Assembly (NCBI RefSeq): GCF_014982855.1
Contig: NZ_JADCKF010000011.1
Span: forward strand, 62,001 to 126,000
Direction: 5' to 3'
DNA: 64,000 bases
From: Pseudoflavonifractor gallinarum
GTDB taxonomy: Bacteria; Bacillota; Clostridia; Oscillospirales; Oscillospiraceae
Part shown: positions 54,319-62,601 of the stretch, piece by piece
Position numbering within the stretch: position 1 is the stretch's first letter
Layout of the letters: each line of letters starts with the position of its first letter
Translations under genes and position numbers: made by a program
Notes under the pieces: model-generated
Told to the model about the DNA's origin: nothing
Databases searched by the model: none
Seen by the model: only the letters and a program-made list of their open reading frames with translations

Positions 54319-54628
54319 AGATACTCCTCCTAACAATTTGTTTTCTTATCTAACAATAAGTTTGATGTCAAAAGTACAAAAAGTAAACTGTGAAGTATTA
54401 CAAATAAAATGGAGAAGAAAACATGCAAAACGGTCAAAACATCCAAAAAGAAGCCGGGCAAATCTGTGATTTTTTTCACGATTCGTCTAATTTATTTTTT
54501 CACAAAGAGAGGGGGCCTTTTTGCCGGGGAAGGGGGCTGATTCTCGCCGGAGAGTTTGCTATAATAGAAGCAATCTTGCCCTCCGTCCCGCCGGACGGAG
54601 GGCCATCTGTCACCGAGGAGGGACTTCC
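54319..54628. other. AT-rich divergent intergenic region
   Basis: 310 bp, strikingly AT-rich against its neighbours. A minus-strand TTGACA (54371-54366) with 17-bp spacing to TAAGAA is a possible SDR promoter. A + strand CTGATT/TATAAT pair (54537-54565, 17-bp spacer) probably serves the membrane protein gene. A CCCTCCGTCC/GGACGGAGGG hairpin (54579-54602) lies in that gene's leader. Confidence 0.55.
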
Positions 54629-56716
54629 ATGCACGAGAGAGCGGAAAAGACGCCCTGGGCCGCCCGGGCATGCTATGCCCTGGGAGGACTGGCCGCCGGC
54701 CTCTTCCTGGGGGTGCGCCTGGCGGCCTTTCTGGTCCAGGCCCGGGGCATCCCCCTGCCGCTGGGGGCGGCATTGGCCCTGGGGCCCCTGCTGGCCCTGC
54801 TGGGCGGGCTGTGCGCCCCCCTGGTGAACGGCCATCTGGCCCGGTACGCCTTCGGCGGGCAGCGGGCGGGGTGGGTCCTCTACCCCCTGTGCGTGGTCTT
54901 TGCCCTGCGCTTCCGGGGGCTGGTGCTGGACCGGGCCGTGGAGGGGGGCGGGATCGCCCTCTCCCGGGGGATGAACCTGCTGGTCCTGGCGGGGGGCGGG
55001 ATTTTGCTGGCCCTCTTCCTCCTGCACCTGCTCTTCGCCCTGCGGGAGTGCCTGGGCGGGGCGGGGACGTGGCTGCGGGGCCTCTCCCGGCGGGATGTGT
55101 GCGCCATCCTGGTCCTGTGGGGGCTGGTCAACCTGCTGGTCTACGCCTACGCCCGGGGGAGCGCCACCATTTACAGCTGGGACAGCGCCATCTACTGGCG
55201 CAGCACCTACTCCCTGGCCGAGACCTTCCGGGACCAGGGGATCGCCGCCGCCCTGAGCCGGGTGTATGAGTCCATCTTTACCACCGACTACAACGACACC
55301 ATCGGCCTGCTCTGTGTCCCCTTTGCCCTGCTTTTCGGGCCCTCCCGGCTGGTCTATCTCATGTCCATCGGGAACTTCTGCCTCTTTCCCACCCTGCTGC
55401 TCCTCTGGGGGTACGCCCGCAGCCTGCGCCCCCGGGGCTATTGGCTCCCGGCCGCCGGGATGCTGGCCTTGCCCTCCCTCTTTTACACCTCGGTGACCGG
55501 CTATGTGGACATCGCCGGGACCGCGGTGGCCCTGGGGGCCCTCCTCCTCCACCTGAAGGAGCCGGGGAAGGGTCGCTTCTCCCGCTATCTGCTGATCGGA
55601 CTGCTGGCCGCCGGGGCGGTGGTGCTGCGGCGGTGGTACGCCTTCTACGCCCTGGCCTTCCTGCTGGTCCTGTGCGTGGAGGCTCTCGCCTTCCGCCGCT
55701 CCCCGGCCCCGGTGCTGGGGTACCTGTGCGGCTTCGGCTTCCCGCTGCTCTACTTCCTCCAGACCTTCGTCTCGGGGCGCCTTCTGGCCGACTACGCCCA
55801 GATGTACGCCGCCTATGACCTGGGACTGGGGGTGGATGTGCGCATCCTCCAGCGGTACTACGGGCTCTTCCTCCTGTTGGCGGCGGCGGCCCTGGGGCTG
55901 TGGCTGTGCCGGGGGAAGGCCACCCGGCGGCAGGCCCTCTTCCTCCTGCTGGAGCCGGCGGTGTGCGCCTTCCTCTTCGTCCATGTCCAGTCCCACGGAC
56001 AGCAGCACCTGCTCCTCTACGCCCCGGCCCTGGCCTGCCTGCTGGTGCTGGGCTTCCACTACCTGGCCGGACGGGGGAGACTGGGCGTGATTTTGACGGC
56101 GGCCATCGTGCTCCCCACCGCCCTGAGTCCCGCCCTGCCCCGGGTGCAGTCGGGGATCATCCAGGACTATCCCCTCATCCAGATGCTGCCCACCTTCTCC
56201 TACGCCCCGCCCCGGCGGGAGGACGCCTATGAGATGGTGGAGCTCATCCGCCGCCTGGACGAGTTCGGAGCGGAGGGGAAGAAGGTGGGGGTGCTGGCCT
56301 CCTCCTTCGTCCTGAACCAGAGCGCCCTGGTCAACGCGGAGGACTCCCTCAACCTGCCCCGGGTGTCCGACGTGGACCGGGACGAGTATCTGGTCAACCT
56401 GGCCGCCGTGGACCAGCGGGACGGCTTCTGGGACAGCATCTACACCTGCGACATCCTGGCCGTGGCCGATCCCATCCAACTCCACCTGGGGGAGGAGAAC
56501 CAGCAGGTGGTCTGGGCCCCCGCCCACTGTCTGCTGGAGGGGGAGGCCATCGCCGGGGCCTACCGGAAGCTGGATGAGACCTTTGTGCTGGAGAGCGACG
56601 GCATCACGGTCTATTTCTTCGAAAAGCTGCGGGAGCCCACGCCGGAGGAAAAACAGGAGCTGGCCGACCTCATCCGCCAGGTCCACCCGGAGATGGAGAT
56701 CCACACAGGCGCTTAG
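54629..56716 (+). CDS. Polytopic membrane protein, GT-C glycosyltransferase-like, 695 aa
   Basis: At least ten hydrophobic segments; a loop after the third or fourth carries YSWDSAIYWRSTYSLAE near residue 180, like the first acidic loop of GT-C enzymes, and further helices are followed by a C-terminal extracytoplasmic domain (about residues 520-695). GT-C enzymes use lipid-linked sugars outside the membrane; the acceptor here is unknown. ATG 54629 with GAGGAGGG upstream. The frame contains a very long antisense frame that is a GC artefact. Confidence 0.72.
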   Translation: MHERAEKTPWAARACYALGGLAAGLFLGVRLAAFLVQARGIPLPLGAALALGPLLALLGGLCAPLVNGHLARYAFGGQRAGWVLYPLCVVFALRFRGLVLDRAVEGGGIALSRGMNLLVLAGGGILLALFLLHLLFALRECLGGAGTWLRGLSRRDVCAILVLWGLVNLLVYAYARGSATIYSWDSAIYWRSTYSLAETFRDQGIAAALSRVYESIFTTDYNDTIGLLCVPFALLFGPSRLVYLMSIGNFCLFPTLLLLWGYARSLRPRGYWLPAAGMLALPSLFYTSVTGYVDIAGTAVALGALLLHLKEPGKGRFSRYLLIGLLAAGAVVLRRWYAFYALAFLLVLCVEALAFRRSPAPVLGYLCGFGFPLLYFLQTFVSGRLLADYAQMYAAYDLGLGVDVRILQRYYGLFLLLAAAALGLWLCRGKATRRQALFLLLEPAVCAFLFVHVQSHGQQHLLLYAPALACLLVLGFHYLAGRGRLGVILTAAIVLPTALSPALPRVQSGIIQDYPLIQMLPTFSYAPPRREDAYEMVELIRRLDEFGAEGKKVGVLASSFVLNQSALVNAEDSLNLPRVSDVDRDEYLVNLAAVDQRDGFWDSIYTCDILAVADPIQLHLGEENQQVVWAPAHCLLEGEAIAGAYRKLDETFVLESDGITVYFFEKLREPTPEEKQELADLIRQVHPEMEIHTGA

Positions 56717-56729
56717 AGCGTATGAAAAA

Positions 56730-56761
56730 GGGGCCGCGCTTCCAGAAAGAAGCGCGGCCCC
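56730..56761 (-). terminator. Terminator to the left of repeat copy D
   Basis: GGGGCCGCGCTTC (56730-56742) pairs with GAAGCGCGGCCCC (56749-56761); the U-run (CTTTTTC) is on the minus strand, so it ends leftward transcripts that have crossed copy D. Confidence 0.8.
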
Positions 56762-56765
56762 TCGG

Positions 56766-56996
56766 ACTATTCGTAAGAAGGATCTCTGCGGTTGCGGCAA
56801 GAGCCTCGCAGAGTTCCGCCGTCCGCAGACGGCGGAAGGAAGTTGAATCGTGTTTTCCGGCGGCATGTACGTCGGAAAACACTCCCCTCAGGCCGCAAGC
56901 GTGCGCCCTAAAGGGGCGTGCGACGCAGCGGACTGCATCCCCTCTCAAAAATGCCCGCATTTTTGAGAAGCAGCGTGTCGAACCGGTTCGACACGC
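56766..56996 (-). repeat. R1 structured repeat, copy D
   Basis: Inverted orientation. The outer hairpin is here a perfect 24-bp palindrome (56973-56996, GCGTGTCGAACC and its complement). Then follow CTTCTCAAAAATGC/GCATTTTTGAGAGG, a variable hairpin (GTGCGCCC taaa GGGGCGTGCG on the + strand), GTGTTTTCCG/CGGAAAACAC, TTCCGCCGTC/GACGGCGGAA and the AACTCTGCGAGGCTCTTGC box. Confidence 0.85.
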
Positions 56997-56998
56997 GG

Positions 56999-57424
56999 TT
57001 AAAAAGACAGCGCGTGGCGGTGGGTCCAGCGGTGATAGCGGGCCTGCTCCTCCTCGTCGGCGAAGGGCTGGCCGTACTGCCGGGCGGCGACCACCTGGGC
57101 ACTCTGGGCGGTGTCGGCCAGGGCGGCGTCCTGGGGAGCGGCGCACTCCCCCGCCACCACGGCGGCCAGGGACTCGCACTCGCTGTCACTGAAGCGGGCG
57201 AGCAGGTGGAGGAAGCTGCGCAGATCCTCCCCGTCGGAGAAGACGCCCGCGCAGATCTTCAGGGACGCGGCACAGGCGGCCAGGCAGGGGTCATCCCCCA
57301 GCTCCTCGGCCATGTTCCAGGCGATGGTCCCTGCGCTGGCCATGTGCAGGGCGGTCCAGGCTGCCTCTTCCCCGGACCCCAGACGGGTCAGCAGCGCCGA
57401 TTGCAGGGTAAAAAGTCGATTCAT
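56999..57424 (-). CDS. Unknown helical protein, 141 aa
   Basis: Not recognised. MNRLFTLQSALLTRLGSGEE then LHMASAGTIAWNMAEELGDD has the rhythm of an HD-domain N-terminus, but the expected HD pair is replaced (AASLKICAGVF). It could be a degenerate HD protein or something unrelated. No membrane segment. It ends directly at repeat copy D. Confidence 0.6.
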   Translation of the reverse strand: MNRLFTLQSALLTRLGSGEEAAWTALHMASAGTIAWNMAEELGDDPCLAACAASLKICAGVFSDGEDLRSFLHLLARFSDSECESLAAVVAGECAAPQDAALADTAQSAQVVAARQYGQPFADEEEQARYHRWTHRHALSF

Positions 57425-57666
57425 ACCAGTTCACGTCCCTTTCGGAGATTGGTTCCCCCGCCCGGGAGAAACGGCGGGAGGCGAGTGTTTCCTCTATATT
57501 GAAAGTCATTATAGCACACCCCCCGACAGGGGGGAAGTATGGAAGAAATTCTTGTGGACTACGCCGTCTATTTTCGAATAACTGGTATTTATTTTGGGCA
57601 AAAACACAATGAAAATGGTTTCTTTCTGTAAAAAATAGCTTACAAAGCGGAATCGGGGCGGGCCGC

Positions 57667-57695
57667 TTGCAATTTGGAGGGGAATATGCTATACT
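57667..57695 (+). promoter_or_regulatory. Promoter of the CNNM transporter gene
   Basis: TTGCAA (57667-57672), 17-bp spacer, TATACT (57690-57695). Confidence 0.8.
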
Positions 57696-57699
57696 GTCT

Positions 57700-57836
57700 C
57701 ACAATGATGCAGGCGCATCCAATCTGTGTGGAAGGAGCAGGTGAGCCCAGGTGGACGAACCTCCCTTGTGTCAACAGAATCGAGCGATTTTTAGGACAGC
57801 CTTACTCCCGTGGTGAGATAGGGCTGTCCTTTCCTG
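57700..57836 (+). promoter_or_regulatory. Structured leader with M-box-like core upstream of the CNNM transporter
   Basis: Between promoter and gene lies about 130 nt of leader. It contains GGTGAG, then GTCAACAGAATCGAGCGATTTTT, which resembles the conserved GTCAACAGAAATC...GATTTTTAATG core of the magnesium-sensing M-box riboswitch. A hairpin follows at 57793-57830 (AGGACAGCC with GGCTGTCCT, then TTCCT) as possible expression platform. It is shorter than a full M-box and some conserved parts are not obvious to me, so it is a candidate only. Confidence 0.5.
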
Positions 57837-57858
57837 CGTTGAGACGAAAACCAATCTT

Positions 57859-59160
57859 ATGATGAAAATGGAGTTGATGAGTTCCCCTATGGGCAGTGAC
57901 AGTATTGGAATGTTGATCGCAATCGTGATCCTGGTGGCCATGTCGGCCTACTTTTCCGCCACCGAGACGGCCTTTACCTCCCTCAACCGCATCCGGCTCA
58001 AGAGCCGGGCGGACAACGGCGACCAGCGGGCCGCCCGCACCTTAGCGCTGGCAGAGAGCTATGACAAGCTCCTCTCCACCATCCTGATCGGCAACAACGT
58101 CGTGAACATCACGGCCACCACCGTGTCCACCCTCTTCTTCGTGAAGCTGCTGGACGAACAGAGCGGCCCCGCCGTCTCCACCGTGGTGCTCACCATTGTG
58201 ATCCTGATCTTTGGCGAGATCTCCCCCAAGAGCCTGGCCAAGGAGTCCCCCGAGGCCTTCGCCATGTTCTCCGCGCCCCTGCTGCGGTTTTTCATGGTGG
58301 TGCTGACCCCGGCCAACTTCCTCTTCAGCCAGTGGAAGCGCCTGCTCTCCAAGCTCTTCCATAACGCCTCCAACGACGGCATCACTGAGGAGGAGCTGGT
58401 CACCATGGTGGACCAGGCCGAGACCGAGGGCGGGCTGGACCAGCACGAGAGCCAGCTCATCCGGGCCGCCATCGAGTTCAACGACCTGGAGGTGGAGGAG
58501 ATCCTCACCCCCCGGGTGGACATCGTGGCGGTGGAGGACACCGACTCCATGGACGAGATCGCCCGGGTCTTTGCCGAGAGCGGCTTCTCCCGCATTCCGG
58601 TCTACCATGAGGACATCGACGACGTGGTGGGCGTGATCCACGAGAAGGACTTCCACGCCGCCCGCTTCCGCGGCCGGGAGGATGTGAGCTCCTTTATGAG
58701 CAACGTGCTCTACACCACCGGAAACACCAAGATCTCGGACCTGCTGCGCGTCCTCCAGAAGGAGAAGGCCCACATGGTCATCGTGGTGGACGAGTACGGC
58801 GGCACCGAGGGCCTGGTCACCCTGGAGGACATCGTGGAGGAACTGGTGGGTGAGATCTGGGACGAGCACGACGAGGTCATCGAGGAGTTCAAGAAGCAGG
58901 AGGACGGCAGCTACCTCATCTCCTGCAACGCCGACCTCACCGATCTCTTCGACCTCTTCTCCATCCGGGGCGAGTGCGACGCCAATACGGTCTCCGGCTG
59001 GGTCATGGAACAGATCGGCCGGGTCCCCGAGGAGGGGGACCGCTTCCAGGCCGAGGGCCTGGACGTGACGGTCACCCGGGTGGACCACCGCCGGGTCATG
59101 GAGATCCGGGTGGAGGTCCTCCCCGAGGAGGACGCCGAGTCCGTGGAAAAGGAAAAATAA
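57859..59160 (+). CDS. CNNM/HlyC-CorC family transporter with CBS domains
   Basis: 433 aa. N-terminal DUF21/CNNM membrane domain ([54 protein letters not shown]), a CBS pair ([40 protein letters not shown]), and a C-terminal CorC/HlyC domain. Family members move Mg2+ or Na+/Mg2+ across the membrane. Start uncertain: ATGs at 57859, 57862 and 57868 all lack a strong ribosome site. The M-box-like leader fits control by Mg2+. Confidence 0.9.
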   Translation: MMKMELMSSPMGSDSIGMLIAIVILVAMSAYFSATETAFTSLNRIRLKSRADNGDQRAARTLALAESYDKLLSTILIGNNVVNITATTVSTLFFVKLLDEQSGPAVSTVVLTIVILIFGEISPKSLAKESPEAFAMFSAPLLRFFMVVLTPANFLFSQWKRLLSKLFHNASNDGITEEELVTMVDQAETEGGLDQHESQLIRAAIEFNDLEVEEILTPRVDIVAVEDTDSMDEIARVFAESGFSRIPVYHEDIDDVVGVIHEKDFHAARFRGREDVSSFMSNVLYTTGNTKISDLLRVLQKEKAHMVIVVDEYGGTEGLVTLEDIVEELVGEIWDEHDEVIEEFKKQEDGSYLISCNADLTDLFDLFSIRGECDANTVSGWVMEQIGRVPEEGDRFQAEGLDVTVTRVDHRRVMEIRVEVLPEEDAESVEKEK

Positions 59161-59168
59161 AGAAAACG

Positions 59169-59198
59169 AGGGCGTGCCGGAGTTCCGGCACGCCCTTC
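59169..59198. terminator. Hairpin to the left of repeat copy E (first of a duplicated pair)
   Basis: GGGCGTGCCGG pairs with CCGGCACGCCC. An A-rich left flank gives a U-run only on the minus strand. The same 28 bases recur at 59435-59462. Confidence 0.85.
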
Positions 59199-59201
59199 AG
59201 G

Positions 59202-59430
59202 CTGTCGATAAAGTGAATTTCTGCGATTTTAGATGCAAGAGCCTCGCAGAGTTCCGCCGTCTGCAGATGGCGGAAGAAGGTCAAATCGTGTTTTCCGGCG
59301 GCGTGTACGTCGGAAAACACTCTGCTCAGGCCGTAAGTGTGTGGCCCTTCGGGCCATGCGCGCGGCGGCCTGCATCCCCTCGAAAAAATGCTTGCATTTT
59401 TGAGAAGCGTGTCGAAGTTTTTCGACACGC
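59202..59430 (-). repeat. R1 structured repeat, copy E
   Basis: Inverted orientation, full length: tail CTGTCGATAAAGTG, AAGAGCCTCGCAGAGTT box, the two GC/AT stems, GCAGAGT closing stem, the GGCCC gaa GGGCC variable hairpin shared with copy F, the ATGC hairpin and the GTGTCGAAG/TTCGACAC hairpin. Bounded on both sides by the same terminator sequence. Confidence 0.87.
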
Positions 59431-59432
59431 TG

Positions 59433-59463
59433 AAGGGCGTGCCGGAGTTCCGGCACGCCCTTT
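59433..59463 (+). terminator. Hairpin to the right of repeat copy E (second of the pair)
   Basis: Identical to 59170-59197 over 28 bases, followed by TTTGTG on the + strand. Confidence 0.85.
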
Positions 59464-59477
59464 GTGCGTGTATGGGG

Positions 59478-60392
59478 TTATTTCTTGGCGGGGGGATTGG
59501 GCTCCATGGAGTCGAAGACGCCCTTGGCGCTGGCGCACAGACCGGCCAGGCCCTGGATCTCGCTGGGAATGATGATCTTGGTGGCCCGTCCGTCGGCGGC
59601 GGCCTGGAAGGCCTCCAGCGCCTTGATCTTGACCACCTGGTCGTTGGGGTTGGCCTTGTTGAGCATCTCGATGGAGTCGGCCAGGGCCTGCTGCACCTTG
59701 AGGATGGCCTCGGCCTTGCCTTCGGCCTCCAGGATGGCGGCCTGCTTGGCCGCGTCGGCCCGCAGGATGGCCGACTGCTTCTCGCCCTCGGCCACCAGGA
59801 TCTGAGACTGCTTCTGGCCCTCGGCCTGGAGGATGGACTCCCGGCGCTCGCGCTCGGCCTTCATCTGCTTCTCCATGGCGTCCTGGATCTCTCTGGGCGG
59901 GATGATGTTCTTGAGCTCCACCCGGTTGACCTTGATGCCCCAGGGGTCGGTGGCCTCGTCCAGAAGGGTGCGCATCTTGGTGTTGATGATGTCCCGGCTG
60001 GTGAGGGTCTGGTCCAGCTCCAGCTCGCCGATGATGTTGCGCAGGGTGGTGGCGGTCAGGTTTTCAATGGCGCTCATGGGGTGCTCCACGCCGTAGGTGT
60101 AGAGCTTGGGATCGGTGATCTGGAAGTAGATCACGGTGTCGATCTGCATGGTGACGTTGTCCTTGGTGATGACCGGCTGGGGGGCGAAGTCCACCACCTG
60201 CTCCTTGAGGGAGACCGCCTTGGCCACCCGCTCAAAGAAGGGGACCTTGAAGTGGGGACCCACGCCCCAGACCTCGTGGAAGGCGCCCAGGCGCTCGATG
60301 ACATAGGCCTTGGACTGGGGCACGAACTTGATGTTGATGACCAGGATCAGCAGGATCAGGACGCCCAGGATACTCAGAATAATGGGTAACAT
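59478..60392 (-). CDS. SPFH/Band 7 (stomatin-like) membrane protein
   Basis: 304 aa. One N-terminal membrane helix (LPIILSILGVLILLILVINI), the SPFH domain (VPQSKAYVIERLGAFHEVWG; NVTMQIDTVIYFQITDP), and a long Ala/Glu/Lys coiled coil (RRESILQAEGQKQSQILVAE). Such proteins scaffold membrane microdomains and partner with NfeD. ATG 60392 has AGAGGAGG 8 nt upstream. Encoded directly after nfeD. Confidence 0.93.
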   Translation of the reverse strand: MLPIILSILGVLILLILVINIKFVPQSKAYVIERLGAFHEVWGVGPHFKVPFFERVAKAVSLKEQVVDFAPQPVITKDNVTMQIDTVIYFQITDPKLYTYGVEHPMSAIENLTATTLRNIIGELELDQTLTSRDIINTKMRTLLDEATDPWGIKVNRVELKNIIPPREIQDAMEKQMKAERERRESILQAEGQKQSQILVAEGEKQSAILRADAAKQAAILEAEGKAEAILKVQQALADSIEMLNKANPNDQVVKIKALEAFQAAADGRATKIIIPSEIQGLAGLCASAKGVFDSMEPNPPAKK

Positions 60393-60449
60393 GTACAATT
60401 CCTCCTCTTACGCATTTCTTCCAATGTGGTTTGGAAACAGGGGGATGAC

Positions 60450-60908
60450 TCAGGGCTGAGACACAGCGGCAGGGGCGCCTACCGGCTCCACAAAGAGCTT
60501 GACGCCCTCCATGCGCACCACCCGCACCCGGGTACCGGCGGGGATGGTCTCCTCCCCGGCGCTGCGGGCCGACCAGTCCATGCCGCGGACCTGGACCGTG
60601 CCGGTGGAGCGGAGATTATCGATGGCCTGGGTGACCACGCCCTCCATGCCCAGAACCCGGTCGGCATTGGTGGGGGTGCGACGGGAGGGGTTCAGGTACT
60701 TGAGGGCCATGGGCCGGAAGGCCGCCAGACACAGGGCGGACACCGCCAGGAAGCAGGCGATCTGTGCCCAGATGTTCTCCACTCCGAGGGAGAGGAGCAG
60801 CGCGGCCAGCGCACCGGCGGAGAACCAGATGGAGACCAGGCCCACCGTGAGGCCCTCCACCACCAGAAAGACCACCAGGGCCACCAGCCAGAGAATGGTT
60901 GGGAGCAT
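60450..60908 (-). CDS. NfeD family protein (short form)
   Basis: 152 aa. Membrane segments (MLPTILWLVALVVFLVVEGL; SLGVENIWAQIACFLAVSAL) and a C-terminal OB-fold (GMEGVVTQAIDNLRSTGTVQ; IPAGTRVRVVRMEGVKLFV). Partner of the following SPFH protein. AAAGGAGG before ATG 60908; the frame upstream of that Met is open but unrelated. Confidence 0.9.
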   Translation of the reverse strand: MLPTILWLVALVVFLVVEGLTVGLVSIWFSAGALAALLLSLGVENIWAQIACFLAVSALCLAAFRPMALKYLNPSRRTPTNADRVLGMEGVVTQAIDNLRSTGTVQVRGMDWSARSAGEETIPAGTRVRVVRMEGVKLFVEPVGAPAAVSQP

Positions 60909-61171
60909 ACGCGTCCCTCCTTTCATGGGCTCCGGAACGGGGGGACCGGAGCGGAATGGGGGTTGCCGGGGATTCCCGGAAACCTTGGTGGTATCATACC
61001 ATATTCCCTGTGGAAAATCCACAGCCCTTCCGGGGCGGTTGGGGCGGATTTTGGACGGCTTTGCCCCCTTGGGCCCATCCGGGCGCGTGAAATCGCCTCT
61101 TTTCGCGTCCGCGGTCCAAAAGGGTTTGCCTTGCGGGGGAAAATCAGATATACTGGACGGGAAACATAGCT
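60909..61171. other. Leader region upstream of nfeD
   Basis: A TGGTATGATACC dyad lies around 60990-61003 on the minus strand, a possible -10 or operator for nfeD. No gene is supported. Repeat copy F occupies the rest of the gap to the methyltransferase gene. Confidence 0.35.
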
Positions 61172-61402
61172 GCGTGTCGAACTGGGTTCGACACGCTTCT
61201 CAAAAATGCAAGCATTTTTTCGAGGGGATGCAGGCCGCCGCGCGCATGGCCCGAAGGGCCACACACTTGCGGCCTGAGCAGAGTGTTTTCCGACGTACAC
61301 GCCGCCGGAAAACACGATTTGACCCTCTTCCGCCGTCTGCGCCCGGCGGAACTCTGCGAGGCGATAGTGCCTGAACTCAAAAGAGTGCACTTGAATTGAC
61401 AG
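61172..61402 (+). repeat. R1 structured repeat, copy F
   Basis: Same orientation as A and C and very close to copy E in the variable module (GGCCC gaag GGGCC). The right stem reads TTCCGCCG tctgcgcc CGGCGGAA, 8 bp. Unlike the other five it lies upstream of two divergent genes and lacks flanking terminators. Confidence 0.85.
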
Positions 61403-61443
61403 ACCGGTATTTGTATTTTGTATAGGAAATGGAGTATGTCTCG

Positions 61444-62571
61444 ATGATGACCAACCTGCAACTTGTCGTCCCCACCCTCTTCGGCCTGGAGGGCCTGGCC
61501 GCGGAGGAGCTGCGCCGCCTCTCCCTGCCCAACGTCCGGGCCGAGAACGGCCGGGTCTTCTGCGACGCCACCCCCGCCGATATCGCCCGGGTCAACCTGA
61601 ACCTGCGCACCGGCGAGCGGGTGCTGATCGTCCTGGGCCGCTTTTACGCCGGGGACTTCGACGCCCTCTTTGAGGGGGTGCGCGCCCTGCCCTGGGAGGA
61701 ATTCATTCCCCGGGAGGGCGCCTTCCCGGTGAAGGGCCACTCCCTGAACTCGGCCCTCCACTCGGTCCCCGCCTGCCAGTCCATCGTGAAAAAGGCCGTG
61801 TGCGCCCGCCTGGGGGCCAAGTACGGCCTGGAGAAGCTCCCCGAGACCGGGGCCCTCCACCAGATCCAGTTCTCCATCCTCAAGGACGAGGTCACCCTCA
61901 TGCTGGACACCAGCGGCGCCGGGCTCCACAAGCGGGGCTACCGGGCGGTGGGCGTGGCGGCCCCCCTGCGGGAGACCCTGGCCGCCGCCATGGTGCTCCT
62001 CTCCCGCTACCGGGGGAGGGACCCCTTCTGCGACCCCTTCTGCGGCAGCGGCACCATCCCCATCGAGGCCGCCCTCATCGCCAAGAACCGGGCCCCCGGC
62101 CTGAGCCGCTCCTTCGCCGCCCAGAAGTGGGACTGGCTCCCCGCCAAGGTGTGGATGGAGGGGGCCGACGAGGCCATGGACAAGGAGTTTGACGGGCACT
62201 ACGACATCTGGGGCGGGGACATGGACCCCGCCGCCGTGGCCATCGCCCGGGACAACGCGGTCAAGGCCGACGTGGAGGACCTGGTCCGCTTCGAGGTGGC
62301 CGACGCCCGCACCTTCCACCGGAGCGACCCCTACGGGCGCATCGTCACCAACCCGCCCTACGGCGAGCGCATCCTGGAAAAGCAGGAGGCCGAGGAGCTC
62401 TACCGGGCCTTCGGACAGGCCGTGCGGGGCCTGCCGCATGGGTGGAAGGTCTCGGTCCTCTCCTCCCACACGGAGTTCGAGCGCACCTTCGGCCGCACGG
62501 CGGACAAACGCCGCAAGCTCTATAACGGCATGTTAAAATGTGACCTATTTCAGTATACAGACAGGAAATAA
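61444..62571 (+). CDS. THUMP-domain class I RNA methyltransferase (RlmL/YpsC-like)
   Basis: 375 aa. Ferredoxin-like plus THUMP region first (VVPTLFGLEGLAAEELRRL; LHKRGYRAVG), then a SAM-dependent methyltransferase with DPFCGSGTIPIEAA and the catalytic NPPYGERI motif typical of N2-guanine methylation of rRNA. ATG 61444 (MMTNLQ) is favoured, with GGAG 9 nt upstream; ATG 61429 is an alternative. Confidence 0.92.
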   Translation: MMTNLQLVVPTLFGLEGLAAEELRRLSLPNVRAENGRVFCDATPADIARVNLNLRTGERVLIVLGRFYAGDFDALFEGVRALPWEEFIPREGAFPVKGHSLNSALHSVPACQSIVKKAVCARLGAKYGLEKLPETGALHQIQFSILKDEVTLMLDTSGAGLHKRGYRAVGVAAPLRETLAAAMVLLSRYRGRDPFCDPFCGSGTIPIEAALIAKNRAPGLSRSFAAQKWDWLPAKVWMEGADEAMDKEFDGHYDIWGGDMDPAAVAIARDNAVKADVEDLVRFEVADARTFHRSDPYGRIVTNPPYGERILEKQEAEELYRAFGQAVRGLPHGWKVSVLSSHTEFERTFGRTADKRRKLYNGMLKCDLFQYTDRK

Positions 62572-62601
62572 GAGAGAATAAATTACGGGGAGGAATGGAA
62601 A

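Noticed and set aside
54500-56866. 788-codon minus-strand frame opposite the membrane protein gene
   Set aside because: Gly/Gln/Pro-rich shadow of a hydrophobic, GC-rich gene and it runs into repeat copy D.
57674-57862. 62-codon frame upstream of the CNNM transporter
   Set aside because: It starts before the -10 box and runs through the structured leader and its hairpin, so it cannot be translated from the identified promoter.
59174-59572. Frames through R1 copies encoding repeated TAELCEAL- and FRRLQTAE-like peptides
   Set aside because: They recur because the DNA repeats, lie in different frames in different copies, and have no start signals. The paired base changes fit structure, not coding.
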